Of a stretch of DNA of 64,000 nt, positions 8,102 to 16,199 are shown piece by piece. Within the stretch, counting starts at the first letter, position 1. Each line of letters starts with the position of its first letter. The notes under the pieces are model-generated. The model was not told the origin of the DNA. It saw only the letters and a program-made list of their open reading frames with translations, and did not search any database. The translations under genes were made by a program, and so were the position numbers. Source of the DNA: Burkholderiales bacterium (GTDB lineage Bacteria; Pseudomonadota; Gammaproteobacteria; Burkholderiales; Ga0077523); the NCBI GenBank assembly GCA_022843925.1, contig JALHMS010000026.1, positions 1 through 64,000 on the forward strand. The letters are read 5' to 3'.

Positions 8102-8119
8102 TTCCCTTCACCCGCTCCA
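8102..8119 (+). other. attR: 18-bp copy of a tRNA-Gly 3' end
   Basis: TTCCCTTCACCCGCTCCA reads as the end of a tRNA-Gly: T-loop end, T-stem 3' side, acceptor 3' strand CACCCGC, discriminator T and CCA. No tRNA 5' part precedes it, so it is not a gene. ICEclc-type elements insert at an 18-bp tRNA-Gly 3' end, with the intact tRNA at the integrase end and the bare 18 bp at the regulatory-gene end. That is the arrangement seen: ICE regulatory genes to the left, host genes to the right. The left end and integrase are outside the window. Confidence 0.75.
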
Positions 8120-8826
8120 GATCCTGTCCGGTGGCTGCTCACCATCGACCGCTGCGGGCGCACCCCAGGAATACACCGGCCGATTCACCGGCCGATTCAC
8201 CGGCCAATTCACCGGCCTCATTCTCCCAGGTCGTGGACTCCCCGACCGTAGTGCCGCTCCTGCACGCAGACACCCGCATCTAGAAGCGAGACCATTCTGC
8301 TGACTCCGGCCAGCGCGCGCGGTCCGGAATGCAGCCGGCGCGGTGGGCGCTGCGCCGATTGGGATGCGTGGATCGGCCCGCAGAGCGGAATCCTGTGCGA
8401 TCACAACCGCGGCTCGATGGTCCGTTCTCGGCGAACCCGTCCGCATTCGTCCCGTCGCCCGACGTCCTCCGATACTCGGCGTCGAGCGCTGTGTCGCGGG
8501 CGATCGACTGGACGGCAGACCAAACCGACGAGCACTTCTCGATCGACGGCTGCGTCGCCGTGACGACGCCCGGGATCACGTTCCCCCGGCGTGTCCGATC
8601 CGCGATGTTTGCATGCCCGTTTCCGGACGACGGCGTGGCCAGGGCCTGTTCGCGCGGGTGTCCACAGTGCGAACAGGCCCGACGCACTTCGCTCGGCGCT
8701 GTGCCGATCGTGCGACCGTGCACCGTATCGGTCGGGGCGTGGCGTGCGTGCAGGCGGTGCGCTAGAGTGGCCGCTAGCGTCCGTCAATGCAGGCAAGGAA
8801 TCCGGCAAGGATCTGCTGTTCGTCGC
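8120..8826. other. Host intergenic region between attR and the cyclase gene
   Basis: About 700 bases without a convincing gene. An open frame runs from 8329 into the cyclase gene, but its translation is rich in Arg, Cys and Ser without any domain pattern. The minus-strand frame at 8280-8723 is similarly unlike a protein. Apart from the tandem repeat at 8174-8221 I see no named element. Confidence 0.5.
8174..8221. repeat. 12-bp tandem repeat, about four copies
   Basis: CACCGGCCGATT occurs twice without a change, then as CACCGGCCAATT, then as a decayed fourth copy. It starts 55 bases to the host side of the predicted attR. The units contain CCGG/GGCC palindromic cores. No coding or CRISPR explanation applies: the unit is short and there are no spacers. 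Confidence 0.8.
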
Positions 8827-10467
8827 ATGCACGAAGAACCTCCTCTCGATATGCAGCAGCTGTACGGCGCGATGGTGGATCGCGCTCCGGTGGCGATCTT
8901 CGTCCACTCCGGCGACCGCATCATCTTCATCAACCAGACGGGCGTCGCACTGCTCGGCGCGGCGCATCGCGGCGAGATCCTCGGGCGCAACCGGTTCGAA
9001 TTCCTGCATCCCGACGATGTCGATCTCTCCGTCGCGCGGGTCACGAAGATGGCCGCGGGCGGGCTCGTTCCCCGCATCGAGCAGCGCTATCGCCGCTTGG
9101 ACGGTACCTACGTCTATGGCGAGGCCGAGGCCATCGGTCTCGAACACCAGGGCCGCAAGGTTTTCATCGTCTTCGTTCGCGACGTCACGGTGCGCCGCGC
9201 CCGCATGGAGGAGCTGCGTCGGGCGCGGGCCGCCATGGAACTGGCGCCGGACCCGATCTTCCTGATCGACCGCGAAACCCTCGCGTACACCGACGTGAAC
9301 GCCGCGGCGTGCCAGATGCTCGGATACCCGCGCCAGGAGCTGCTCTCGAAAGGTGTGATGGATGTCACCGTCGGCGCTGTCGCGGCGGATTTCCATGCAC
9401 TCTTCGACGCCGTCGCGGCCGCGGGGCAGGAGCATGTCTCCGAGGAACATCGCGTGCGGCATTTCCGGCGCCGCGACGGGACGACGGTCCCCGTGGAGAT
9501 CCGCCGCAGCGCGCTCCGAAGCGACGGACGCGATCTGATCGTCTCCGTCGCACGCGATCTCTCCGAGCGCCTGCGGATCGAGGAGGCCCTGCGGCTGCGC
9601 GATCGCGCGATCGAGGCGAGCGACAGCGCGATCCTGCTGGTGGACATGCGCGACCCTTCCCAGCCGGTCGAGTACGTCAACCGGGCCTTCGAACGCATGA
9701 CCGGGTACCGCGCCGCCGAGACCATCGGTCGCAACTGCCGTTTCCTGCAGCGGGGCGATTCGCAGCAGCCGGAACTCGATCGCCTGCGCGCGGCGATCGC
9801 TGCGGGCACGGATGCCCATGTGCTCCTGCGCAACTACCGCAAGGACGGTCGCCTCTTCTGGAACCGGCTCAACGTGTCGCCGGTCCGGGACGACGGCGGG
9901 ACCATCACGCACTACGTGGGTGTCTCCACGGATGTCACCGATCTCACGGCCGATCGTCACGAGCTGCAGCACCGCGCGACGCACGACCCGCTCACGAGTC
10001 TCGCGAATCGTCATCTGCTCGGCGAGCAGCTCGAACGGGCGCTGGCGCAGGCCGAGCGCCACGGACGCGGCCTTGCCGTGGTCTTCGTCGATCTCGACGG
10101 CTTCAAGGAGATCAACGACCGGCTGGGTCACGCCGTCGGCGATGCGATGCTGCGCATTGCCGCGCGTCGACTGGAAGCGTGCGTGCGCGAAGGCGACACC
10201 GTCGCGCGAACCGGGGGGGACGAGTTCGTCCTCGTGCTCACCGACCAGACCACGGAGGACCGCCTCGCCGCGGTGCTCGAGCGGGTGCGCGAGACGCTCT
10301 CGCTCGACTATCCGGTCGAGGGGCAGTCGCTTCCCATGTCGTGCAGCATCGGCGCGAGCATCTATCCGCGTCACGGCGTCACGGCGGATGTCCTCGTGCA
10401 GGAGGCCGATCGCGCGATGTACGCGGCGAAGAACGCGGGGCGCAACGCCTGGCGCGTCGCGCCGTGA
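8827..10467 (+). CDS. PAS-PAS-LOV-GGDEF diguanylate cyclase
   Basis: A 546-residue protein with two PAS domains (about 10-125 and 130-250), a LOV-type PAS (about 255-380) and a GGDEF domain (about 385-546). The LOV domain has the flavin signature GRNCRFLQ with the photoreactive Cys at residue 304, NYRKDG and FWN. The Gln normally found in the last strand (GVQxDVT) is Ser367 here. The cyclase active site GGDEF is intact at 463-467, and an RxxD inhibitory site lies at 454-457. It should make c-di-GMP, probably under blue-light control. ATG 8827 is chosen because the frame before it is not protein-like. No transmembrane segment is seen, so it is likely cytoplasmic. Confidence 0.88.
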   Translation: MHEEPPLDMQQLYGAMVDRAPVAIFVHSGDRIIFINQTGVALLGAAHRGEILGRNRFEFLHPDDVDLSVARVTKMAAGGLVPRIEQRYRRLDGTYVYGEAEAIGLEHQGRKVFIVFVRDVTVRRARMEELRRARAAMELAPDPIFLIDRETLAYTDVNAAACQMLGYPRQELLSKGVMDVTVGAVAADFHALFDAVAAAGQEHVSEEHRVRHFRRRDGTTVPVEIRRSALRSDGRDLIVSVARDLSERLRIEEALRLRDRAIEASDSAILLVDMRDPSQPVEYVNRAFERMTGYRAAETIGRNCRFLQRGDSQQPELDRLRAAIAAGTDAHVLLRNYRKDGRLFWNRLNVSPVRDDGGTITHYVGVSTDVTDLTADRHELQHRATHDPLTSLANRHLLGEQLERALAQAERHGRGLAVVFVDLDGFKEINDRLGHAVGDAMLRIAARRLEACVREGDTVARTGGDEFVLVLTDQTTEDRLAAVLERVRETLSLDYPVEGQSLPMSCSIGASIYPRHGVTADVLVQEADRAMYAAKNAGRNAWRVAP

Positions 10468-11552
10468 CGGTGGATCCGACGAGCGATGCGCCGTTCGCCG
10501 GGCGCATCGTGGCTTGGCAGCGCGTGCACGGGCGCCACGACCTGCCGTGGCAACGCGTGCGCGACGCCTACCGTATCTGGCTCTCCGAGATCATGCTTCA
10601 GCAGACGCAGGTCACGGCGGTCATTCCGTACTACGAACGCTTTCTCGCACGCTTTCCCGACGTCGCGACGCTCGCGGCCGCACCCCTCGACGATGTGCTC
10701 TCGCTCTGGAGCGGCCTCGGCTACTACGCGAGGGCGCGGAATCTCCATGCCGCGGCGCGCGCCGTGATGACCGAGCATGCAGGGGAGTTTCCGCGCGCTG
10801 CCGATGCGCTCGCCACGCTCCCGGGCGTGGGGCGATCCACCGCCGCCGCGATCGCGGTGTTCTCGTTCGGTGTCCGCGCGGCGATCCTCGATGGCAACGT
10901 GAAGCGGGTGCTCGCGCGGTGGCGTGGCATCGACGGATGGCCCGGGAGTCCGGCCGTCGAGCGGTCGATGTGGGCGCTGGCCGATTCGCTGCTGCCTGTG
11001 GAGCACGTCGAGGCTTACACGCAGGGGCTCATGGATCTCGGCAGCAGCGTGTGCGCGCGGAGCCGGCCGCAGTGCGGTGCGTGTCCCGTGCGCACCGACT
11101 GCGTGGCCCATCGCGATGGCACGACGGCCCGGCTGCCGGCCTCACGCCCCGCAAAGGCGCGGCCTGAACGCGCAGTCGCGATGCTCCTGATGCGGCACGA
11201 CGGCCGGGTCTTCCTCGAACAACGGCCGCCGAGCGGCATCTGGGGCGGGCTGTGGTCGCTGCCCGAGATGGCGCAGGACGCGACGCTGGTCGACACGTGC
11301 CGCGAGCGTTTCGGCGTGCGCGTCTTGACGTCCATGGCCGGCCCATCGCTGCGCCACGGCTTCACGCACTTCTCGCTGACGATTCATCCCTGGCATGTCG
11401 AGGTGGTCCCGGAGCCGCGGCAGGTCGGCGAGGCAGCCGGGCGATGGTTCCCGATCACCGAGGCGCTCGCGTCCGGCGTGCCGGCGCCAGTGCGCATCCT
11501 GCTGGAGGGGTTGGACGCGTCCGCGTTGCCGCTCTTCAACCGCGCCGGATGA
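10464..11552 (+). CDS. mutY: Adenine DNA glycosylase MutY
   Basis: A 362-residue MutY, which removes adenine opposite 8-oxoguanine. The catalytic region (WLSEIMLQQTQV), helix-hairpin-helix (LPGVGRSTAAAI) with the catalytic Asp in ILDGNVKRV, and the iron-sulphur Cys pattern C-x6-C-x2-C-x5-C (CARSRPQCGACPVRTDC) are all present. The C-terminal third is the NUDIX-like domain that recognises 8-oxoguanine. The GTG at 10464 overlaps the stop of the cyclase gene (GTGA), so the two are coupled. Length is normal for the family. The 3' end overlaps the converging LON-domain gene by 17 bases. Confidence 0.95.
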   Translation: MTVDPTSDAPFAGRIVAWQRVHGRHDLPWQRVRDAYRIWLSEIMLQQTQVTAVIPYYERFLARFPDVATLAAAPLDDVLSLWSGLGYYARARNLHAAARAVMTEHAGEFPRAADALATLPGVGRSTAAAIAVFSFGVRAAILDGNVKRVLARWRGIDGWPGSPAVERSMWALADSLLPVEHVEAYTQGLMDLGSSVCARSRPQCGACPVRTDCVAHRDGTTARLPASRPAKARPERAVAMLLMRHDGRVFLEQRPPSGIWGGLWSLPEMAQDATLVDTCRERFGVRVLTSMAGPSLRHGFTHFSLTIHPWHVEVVPEPRQVGEAAGRWFPITEALASGVPAPVRILLEGLDASALPLFNRAG

Positions 11553-12123
11553 GGTGGAGGGCGCGGTCGAGGCGCGCGAGCGGATCGTTCGCCACGAGCA
11601 TCCGCTGCTTTTCGAGTGCGTCGAAGGGCAGCACCTCCGCCAGCCGGTAGCTGACCCACGAGGCATCCTCGAACCGGTGCGGCGGCGGGAACCACGCGTC
11701 GCCCACGCGCTCGATCAGTTGCTGCAGGACCCTCACGCACAGCGAGTGACTTTCGGGCACCGGAACGCTGGTCTCCGGTACGAGCGTCACCACATCGCCG
11801 CGCAGCAATCCGTCGTCCTGCACCCGCGTCGTCAACAGGCGGAAGCGCTCGGTACCGGCCGTCATCACGTGATAGAGATCCGGCTCGGGCATGTCCCACT
11901 CGATGATCGATGCGAGGCAACCCATGTCCGCCGGCATCGCGGGCGAGCCCACTTCCTTCCCTTCCTGGATCAGGCAGACCCCGAAGTCGGTGCCGTCGCG
12001 CAGGCAGTCGCGAAGCATCGCGAGATAGCGAGGTTCGAAGATCCGCAGCGGCAGCCGGCTGCCTGGGAACATCACAGTGCCCAAGGGGAACAGCGGAACA
12101 TCTCTGCGGCGGTCGGTGGCCAT
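11536..12123 (-). CDS. LON substrate-binding domain protein
   Basis: A 195-residue protein made only of the N-terminal LON substrate-binding (PUA-like) domain: VPLFPLGTVMFPGSRLPLRI (residues 9-28), FEPRYLAML, and DFGVCLI. The protease and ATPase parts of Lon are absent, and there is no sign they were ever present. Such stand-alone proteins are common in proteobacteria; their role is not settled. It lies nine bases after ubiX on the same strand and ends inside mutY on the other. Confidence 0.9.
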   Translation of the reverse strand: MATDRRRDVPLFPLGTVMFPGSRLPLRIFEPRYLAMLRDCLRDGTDFGVCLIQEGKEVGSPAMPADMGCLASIIEWDMPEPDLYHVMTAGTERFRLLTTRVQDDGLLRGDVVTLVPETSVPVPESHSLCVRVLQQLIERVGDAWFPPPHRFEDASWVSYRLAEVLPFDALEKQRMLVANDPLARLDRALHLIRRG

Positions 12124-12132
12124 GGCGTCGGG

Positions 12133-12780
12133 TCAGTCGGTGCGGCGATCGTCGGGGGTGTCGCGCCCGCCCCAGCGGGGCACGAGCGCGTGGGGGACGC
12201 GCAGTTGATCGAGGATGCGCGCGACGACGAAGTCCACGAGGCCGCCCACGCTGTCGGGCCGATGGTAGAAGCCCGGATTGGCCGGCAGGATCACGGCCCC
12301 GGCCTTCGCCAGACGCAGCATGTTCTCCAGGTGCAGCACCGAGAACGGCGTCTCGCGCGGCACGATCACCAGCGGTCGACCCTCCTTCATGCTGACGTCG
12401 GCGGCCCGTTCGATGAGATTGTCGGCGAGGCCCGCGCTCACCGCGGCGAGGGTCCCCATGGAACAAGGGCAGATCACCATCGCATCGGCCGTATTGGAGC
12501 CGGAGGCCACGGGGGCGTACCAGTCGTCCCGCCCGAAGACTTCCAGGCGATCCTCTGCCACGCCGTGGCGATCGAGGAAGTAGCGGCGGGCCTCCCGGGG
12601 CTGGGCCGGCAGCTTCAGATCCATCTCCTGGTGCGCGACGATCTGCGCGACCTGGGAGTAGATCAGCCAGACCCGCACATCCGCCTTCAGCAGACATTCG
12701 AGCAGGCGCAGTCCGTAGGTCATGCCCGATGCGCCGGTGAAAGCGAGCGTGACGGTGCGGGGGCGTGTGGCAGTGGTCAT
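12133..12780 (-). CDS. ubiX: Flavin prenyltransferase UbiX
   Basis: A 215-residue flavoprotein that makes prenylated FMN for the UbiD decarboxylase of ubiquinone synthesis. The N-terminal FMN loop is TGASGMTYGLRLLE (about residues 14-27). The SNTADAMVICPCSMGTLA stretch and the R-E-TPFS motif (VPRETPFSVLHLENM) match UbiX/Pad1. The ATG at 12780 is chosen because the open frame before it, up to 13140, lies within the gene at 12777-13418. It overlaps the upstream adhesin-E-like gene by four bases. Confidence 0.95.
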   Translation of the reverse strand: MTTATRPRTVTLAFTGASGMTYGLRLLECLLKADVRVWLIYSQVAQIVAHQEMDLKLPAQPREARRYFLDRHGVAEDRLEVFGRDDWYAPVASGSNTADAMVICPCSMGTLAAVSAGLADNLIERAADVSMKEGRPLVIVPRETPFSVLHLENMLRLAKAGAVILPANPGFYHRPDSVGGLVDFVVARILDQLRVPHALVPRWGGRDTPDDRRTD

Positions 12781-13418
12781 CGGGGGGCTCCGCCCGGGGG
12801 CGTGGCGGGCGGTGCGGCCGGATCGATCGATGTCGTCGCGGTGGGCGTGGTTGCCGCAGCCGGTGCCGGTTGGGATTGCGCTGCCTCCATCCGGAGGCGC
12901 AGCACCGATGCCTCCAACTGGTCGACCTCCATCTTCAACTGCTCGAGGTCCTTCCGCCGCGCGGCGAGCTGCGCCTCGTCGCGGGCGAGATCGGCGTCGC
13001 GTCGCCTGCGCGCTTCCACGAACGGACACATGACATTGCCGAAGCGATCCCCGATCGTCTCGGGCACGATGGCCACGGCTTCGGCATCGGCGTTGCTGGA
13101 GGCTTCGAGTGTCACGCCCTCGTCGGCGAAGACCTGCCACGCGAGTGCCCGCACGGTGTGGTCGCGGCAGTGGATGCGTTCCTGGTAGATGGCGCTCTTC
13201 GCCATGCCCGTCCGGACCCGCACGGGCTTCGCGAAGGTCACCCGCCGCCAGTAGGTGATCTCGTCTCCGCGGACGGAAATCATGGATCGGTCGTACGCGT
13301 GCTGGTCGTTGCCGCTCGCATCGACGCGGGCCCAGTCGGCCGCCATGCCAGTGACCGGCGACGCCCCCGCGGCGAGGAGCGCCAGCACCACCGGAACGCC
13401 GAGGTGGCGCGGGATCAT
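12777..13418 (-). CDS. Surface-adhesin-E-like exported protein with coiled coil
   Basis: A 213-residue protein with an N-terminal signal peptide (about residues 1-26, ending GMAA). The first half follows the adhesin-E-like pattern found in many betaproteobacterial exported proteins: W-x-x-V at the start, then [18 protein letters not shown], and two Cys (HCRDH, MCPF) that may pair. Residues about 130-180 form a charged coiled coil, followed by a low-complexity Ala/Pro/Thr tail. It overlaps both rapZ (four bases) and ubiX (four bases), so it is in their operon. Function is unknown. Confidence 0.7.
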   Translation of the reverse strand: MIPRHLGVPVVLALLAAGASPVTGMAADWARVDASGNDQHAYDRSMISVRGDEITYWRRVTFAKPVRVRTGMAKSAIYQERIHCRDHTVRALAWQVFADEGVTLEASSNADAEAVAIVPETIGDRFGNVMCPFVEARRRRDADLARDEAQLAARRKDLEQLKMEVDQLEASVLRLRMEAAQSQPAPAAATTPTATTSIDPAAPPATPPGGAPR

Positions 13419-14278
13419 TTCCGCGGCAGCAGCTCGGCGGCGGAGAGTTCGCGATGCCTGAGCAGGACGGGCCGGGAGGCGCGGAAGTGGGTCGCCAGCG
13501 ACTCCGCCAGGAACACCGAGCGGTGCCGGCCGCCCGTGCAGCCGATCGCGATCGTCAGGTAGCTGCGGTTGTCACGCTCGAAGCAGGGAAGCCACCGCTC
13601 CACGAAGCCCTGGATGTCGTCCCGCATGGCGAGGACGACCTCCGATGCGCCGAGAAACTCCACGACCGCCTGGTCCCGCCCCGTGAGCAATCGGAGCCGC
13701 TCGTCGTAGAAGGGGTTGGGCAGGCAGCGGACGTCGAACACGTAGTCGGCGTCGAGCGGGCTGCCGTGCTTGAATCCGAACGACTCCACGAGCAGCGTGA
13801 GGCCCGCGAAGCCGGTCGCGTCGACGAACTCGCGCACCCACGCGCGCAGCGCGTTGGCCGACAGGTCGCTGGTGTCGATGCGATGGGCGGCTTCCTTGAG
13901 GGGGTCGAGCAGGTCGCGCTCGCGCTCGATGCATTCGGGCAGTGTGCTGATGCCGTCCGACAGCGGGTGCCGCCGCCGGGTCTCGGAGAAGCGCTTCACC
14001 AGCGTGTCGGTCTTCGCCTCGAGGAACAGCACCTTGGCGTCCCCGATGCGGCCCCGCAACGCCTGCATGGTGCGGGGCAGTTCATCCAGCCCCTGACCAC
14101 TGCGGACGTCGACGCTGACGGCGACCCGCGCGTAGCCCGCCTGATCGAGGAAGTCCACGAGGGACGTCAACAACTTGGCGGGAAGGTTGTCGACGACGTA
14201 GAAGCCGCTGTCTTCGAGCACGTTGAGGGCGATGCTCTTGCCGGAACCGGACAGACCGCTGATCAGAACCAGGCGCAT
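13415..14278 (-). CDS. rapZ: RNase adapter protein RapZ
   Basis: A 287-residue RapZ (YvcJ) P-loop protein. Walker A is GLSGSGKS at residues 8-15, followed by [17 protein letters not shown]; the C-terminal domain has the conserved [17 protein letters not shown]. In enterobacteria RapZ directs RNase E to the GlmZ small RNA and so controls glucosamine-6-phosphate synthase. In other bacteria it is a GTP/ATP-binding protein of less certain role. It lies downstream of hprK in the usual rpoN-hpf-ptsN-hprK-rapZ order. Confidence 0.95.
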   Translation of the reverse strand: MRLVLISGLSGSGKSIALNVLEDSGFYVVDNLPAKLLTSLVDFLDQAGYARVAVSVDVRSGQGLDELPRTMQALRGRIGDAKVLFLEAKTDTLVKRFSETRRRHPLSDGISTLPECIERERDLLDPLKEAAHRIDTSDLSANALRAWVREFVDATGFAGLTLLVESFGFKHGSPLDADYVFDVRCLPNPFYDERLRLLTGRDQAVVEFLGASEVVLAMRDDIQGFVERWLPCFERDNRSYLTIAIGCTGGRHRSVFLAESLATHFRASRPVLLRHRELSAAELLPRK

Positions 14279-14451
14279 GGATGGGCTCAGGACTCTTGAA
14301 GGACTCTACTGCGCGGCCGGATTGCCGAACTGCCCATGGTCGTACTCCCGATGCATTCTACGGACCCGTTGACACGTCGGACCAGCGCGTCGTTCGCCGG
14401 GCGGGCGACGTCCCTGCGCGCATAGGTCCCACGCCGAACGACGACGAACAT

Positions 14452-15396
14452 TCAGCCGCCGTCGTCGCCCAGGTGCTGCTCCTGGCGACGGATGAAATCC
14501 TGGGTGCTGTCGATGCCGCGCAACTGCAGCACGTAGTTGCGGACGGCCGCCTCCACGAGCACCGCGAGGTTGCGTCCGGCGGCGACCGGCAACTGCACCT
14601 TCCGGATCGCGACGCCCATGATCTCCTCGGTCGTGGCATGCAGCGGCAGCCGCTCCAACCCGGGCACCTGCCCCTGCACCGGCCGTTCGAGCTGCACGAT
14701 GAGCTTCAGGTTCTTGCGGATGCGCACCGCCGTCTCGCCGAAGATGGTGCGGATGTTGAGCATGCCGAGACCGCGGACCTCGAGGAAATCCTTCAGCATC
14801 TCCGGACAGCGCCCCTCCAGGGTCTGCGGCGCGATGTGGTACAGCTCGGCCACGTCGTCGGCCACCAGGCCGCTGCCACGGGTGATGAGCTCCAGCGCGA
14901 GTTCGCTCTTCCCGACGCCGCTGTCGCCCGTGAGCAGCACGCCCATGCCGAGCACGTCGAGCAGCACGCCGTGCCGGGTCACGAACTCGGCGAGCTCCCG
15001 CCCGAGATACGTGCGGATCACCCAGATGATCTGGAGGCTGGGGACCGGCGAGGACAGCATCGGAACGTTCATGCGCGTTGCCAGTTCCAGCAGGAGGCTG
15101 GAGGGCTTCTCACCGTCGCTCAGGATGATGCAGCAGCCGCCGCTGGCGGCCAGATTGGCGATGACCTTTTCCCGCGATCCCCCGTCGAGGCCCGCGAAGT
15201 ACTCGGCCTCGGTGTGGCTGAAGATCTGGATCCAGTTCGGGTGGATGTAGTTCAGGTGGCCGATCAGGCCCTTCCCCGAGCTGCTGATGCGGCCCGAATC
15301 GAGGGTGGGCACGTGGTCGTGGTCGCCCTGCAGCCAGGACAGGCGCAGTTCGGTGCGGTTGTCCTCAAACAGCTGCGCGATGCTGAGCTGGGGCAT
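14452..15396 (-). CDS. hprK: HPr kinase/phosphorylase
   Basis: A 314-residue HPr kinase/phosphorylase. The Walker A motif GDSGVGKS is at 157-164, followed by the capping region with the HPrK signature (EVRGLGMLNI). It adds and removes phosphate at a serine of HPr-like PTS proteins; in Gram-negative bacteria with a PTS-Ntr the partner is usually NPr. The start overlaps ptsN by 32 bases, which suggests tight coupling. No ptsH or ptsI is in the window. Length is normal. Confidence 0.95.
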   Translation of the reverse strand: MPQLSIAQLFEDNRTELRLSWLQGDHDHVPTLDSGRISSSGKGLIGHLNYIHPNWIQIFSHTEAEYFAGLDGGSREKVIANLAASGGCCIILSDGEKPSSLLLELATRMNVPMLSSPVPSLQIIWVIRTYLGRELAEFVTRHGVLLDVLGMGVLLTGDSGVGKSELALELITRGSGLVADDVAELYHIAPQTLEGRCPEMLKDFLEVRGLGMLNIRTIFGETAVRIRKNLKLIVQLERPVQGQVPGLERLPLHATTEEIMGVAIRKVQLPVAAGRNLAVLVEAAVRNYVLQLRGIDSTQDFIRRQEQHLGDDGG

Positions 15397-15850
15397 GGGG
15401 ATCCCAGGTGGTGATCAGTTTCTGGACCGCGATGGCGTCCGGGGCGTCCATCAGCTGCTGGCGGAGTGCGCGGTCGCTGAACATCTCCGCGAGCTCCGAC
15501 AGGATCTGCAGATGGACGTCGGTGGCCTTCTCCGGAACGAGAAGGATGAAGACGAGACTGACCGGGTTGCCATCGGGCGCTTCGAACGGAATCGGCTGAC
15601 GGGTCCGCACGAAGGCGCCGACGGCGTCCTTCAGACCCTTCAAGCGGCCGTGGGGGACCGCGATGCCATGACCGAGTCCTGTGGAGCCCAGCTTCTCTCG
15701 GGCGAACAGGCTGTCGAACACGCCGCTCGCCGAAAGCCCGAGCGAGTTCTCGAAGACCAGGCCGGCGTGCTCGAACACTCGCTTCTTGCTCGTCACGTCC
15801 AGATCGACGAGGACGCGGGACTCCGGCAGAAGGCGGGACACCAGGGTCAT
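15365..15850 (-). CDS. ptsN: PTS-Ntr EIIA component PtsN
   Basis: A 161-residue EIIA-Ntr protein. The phosphorylated His is residue 67 in GIAVPHGR. EIIA-Ntr receives phosphate from NPr and regulates potassium transport and other processes rather than sugar uptake. It lies between hpf and hprK, 21 bases after hpf, in the conserved rpoN cluster. Confidence 0.95.
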   Translation of the reverse strand: MTLVSRLLPESRVLVDLDVTSKKRVFEHAGLVFENSLGLSASGVFDSLFAREKLGSTGLGHGIAVPHGRLKGLKDAVGAFVRTRQPIPFEAPDGNPVSLVFILLVPEKATDVHLQILSELAEMFSDRALRQQLMDAPDAIAVQKLITTWDPHAPAQHRAAV

Positions 15851-15871
15851 GGACGTACGGGGCGGTGATCT

Positions 15872-16192
15872 CTAGGGTGCGAGGTGCTTCAGGCCCGGCT
15901 CGCCATGGTGCCCCGTCTGTCGCTGCTTGTGTTCGAGGACCATCCGGTCGAGCTTGTCGGCCAGGGCGTCGATCGCGGCATACATGTCGGGCTCCTCGGC
16001 GACGCAGAAGAAATCCCGACCGGGCACGTGCAACGTGACCTCGGCCTTCTGCGTGAGCTTCTCGACCACGAGGATCACCCGGGCATCGATGACGTGATCG
16101 AAATGGCGGGTCACCCGCGCAAGCTTCGTCGTGACGTACTCTCGCAGGGAGTCCGTGATCTCGAGATGGCGTCCGGTGAGTTGGAGGTTCAT
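15872..16192 (-). CDS. hpf: Ribosome hibernation-promoting factor (short form)
   Basis: A 106-residue short-type HPF/YfiA protein. It begins MNLQLTGRHLEITDSLREYV and shows the beta-alpha-beta-beta-beta-alpha pattern of the family with the conserved DMYAAIDALADKLDR helix. It binds the 30S decoding centre and helps store inactive ribosomes in stationary phase. It follows rpoN by seven bases. The long C-terminal dimerisation domain of other bacteria is absent, as expected. Confidence 0.95.
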   Translation of the reverse strand: MNLQLTGRHLEITDSLREYVTTKLARVTRHFDHVIDARVILVVEKLTQKAEVTLHVPGRDFFCVAEEPDMYAAIDALADKLDRMVLEHKQRQTGHHGEPGLKHLAP

Positions 16193-16199
16193 CTGTCCC

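Noticed and set aside
8102-8119. A complete tRNA gene at this place
   Set aside because: Only the 3' end is present; no D-arm, anticodon arm or 5' acceptor strand precedes it. No other tRNA or any rRNA was seen in the window.
8174-8221. Repeats considered as a CRISPR array
   Set aside because: The unit is 12 bp and directly tandem, without spacers, and no cas gene is near.
8329-8826. An N-terminal extension of the cyclase
   Set aside because: The extra 166 codons have no domain pattern and unusual Arg/Cys/Ser content; the first PAS domain starts shortly after ATG 8827.
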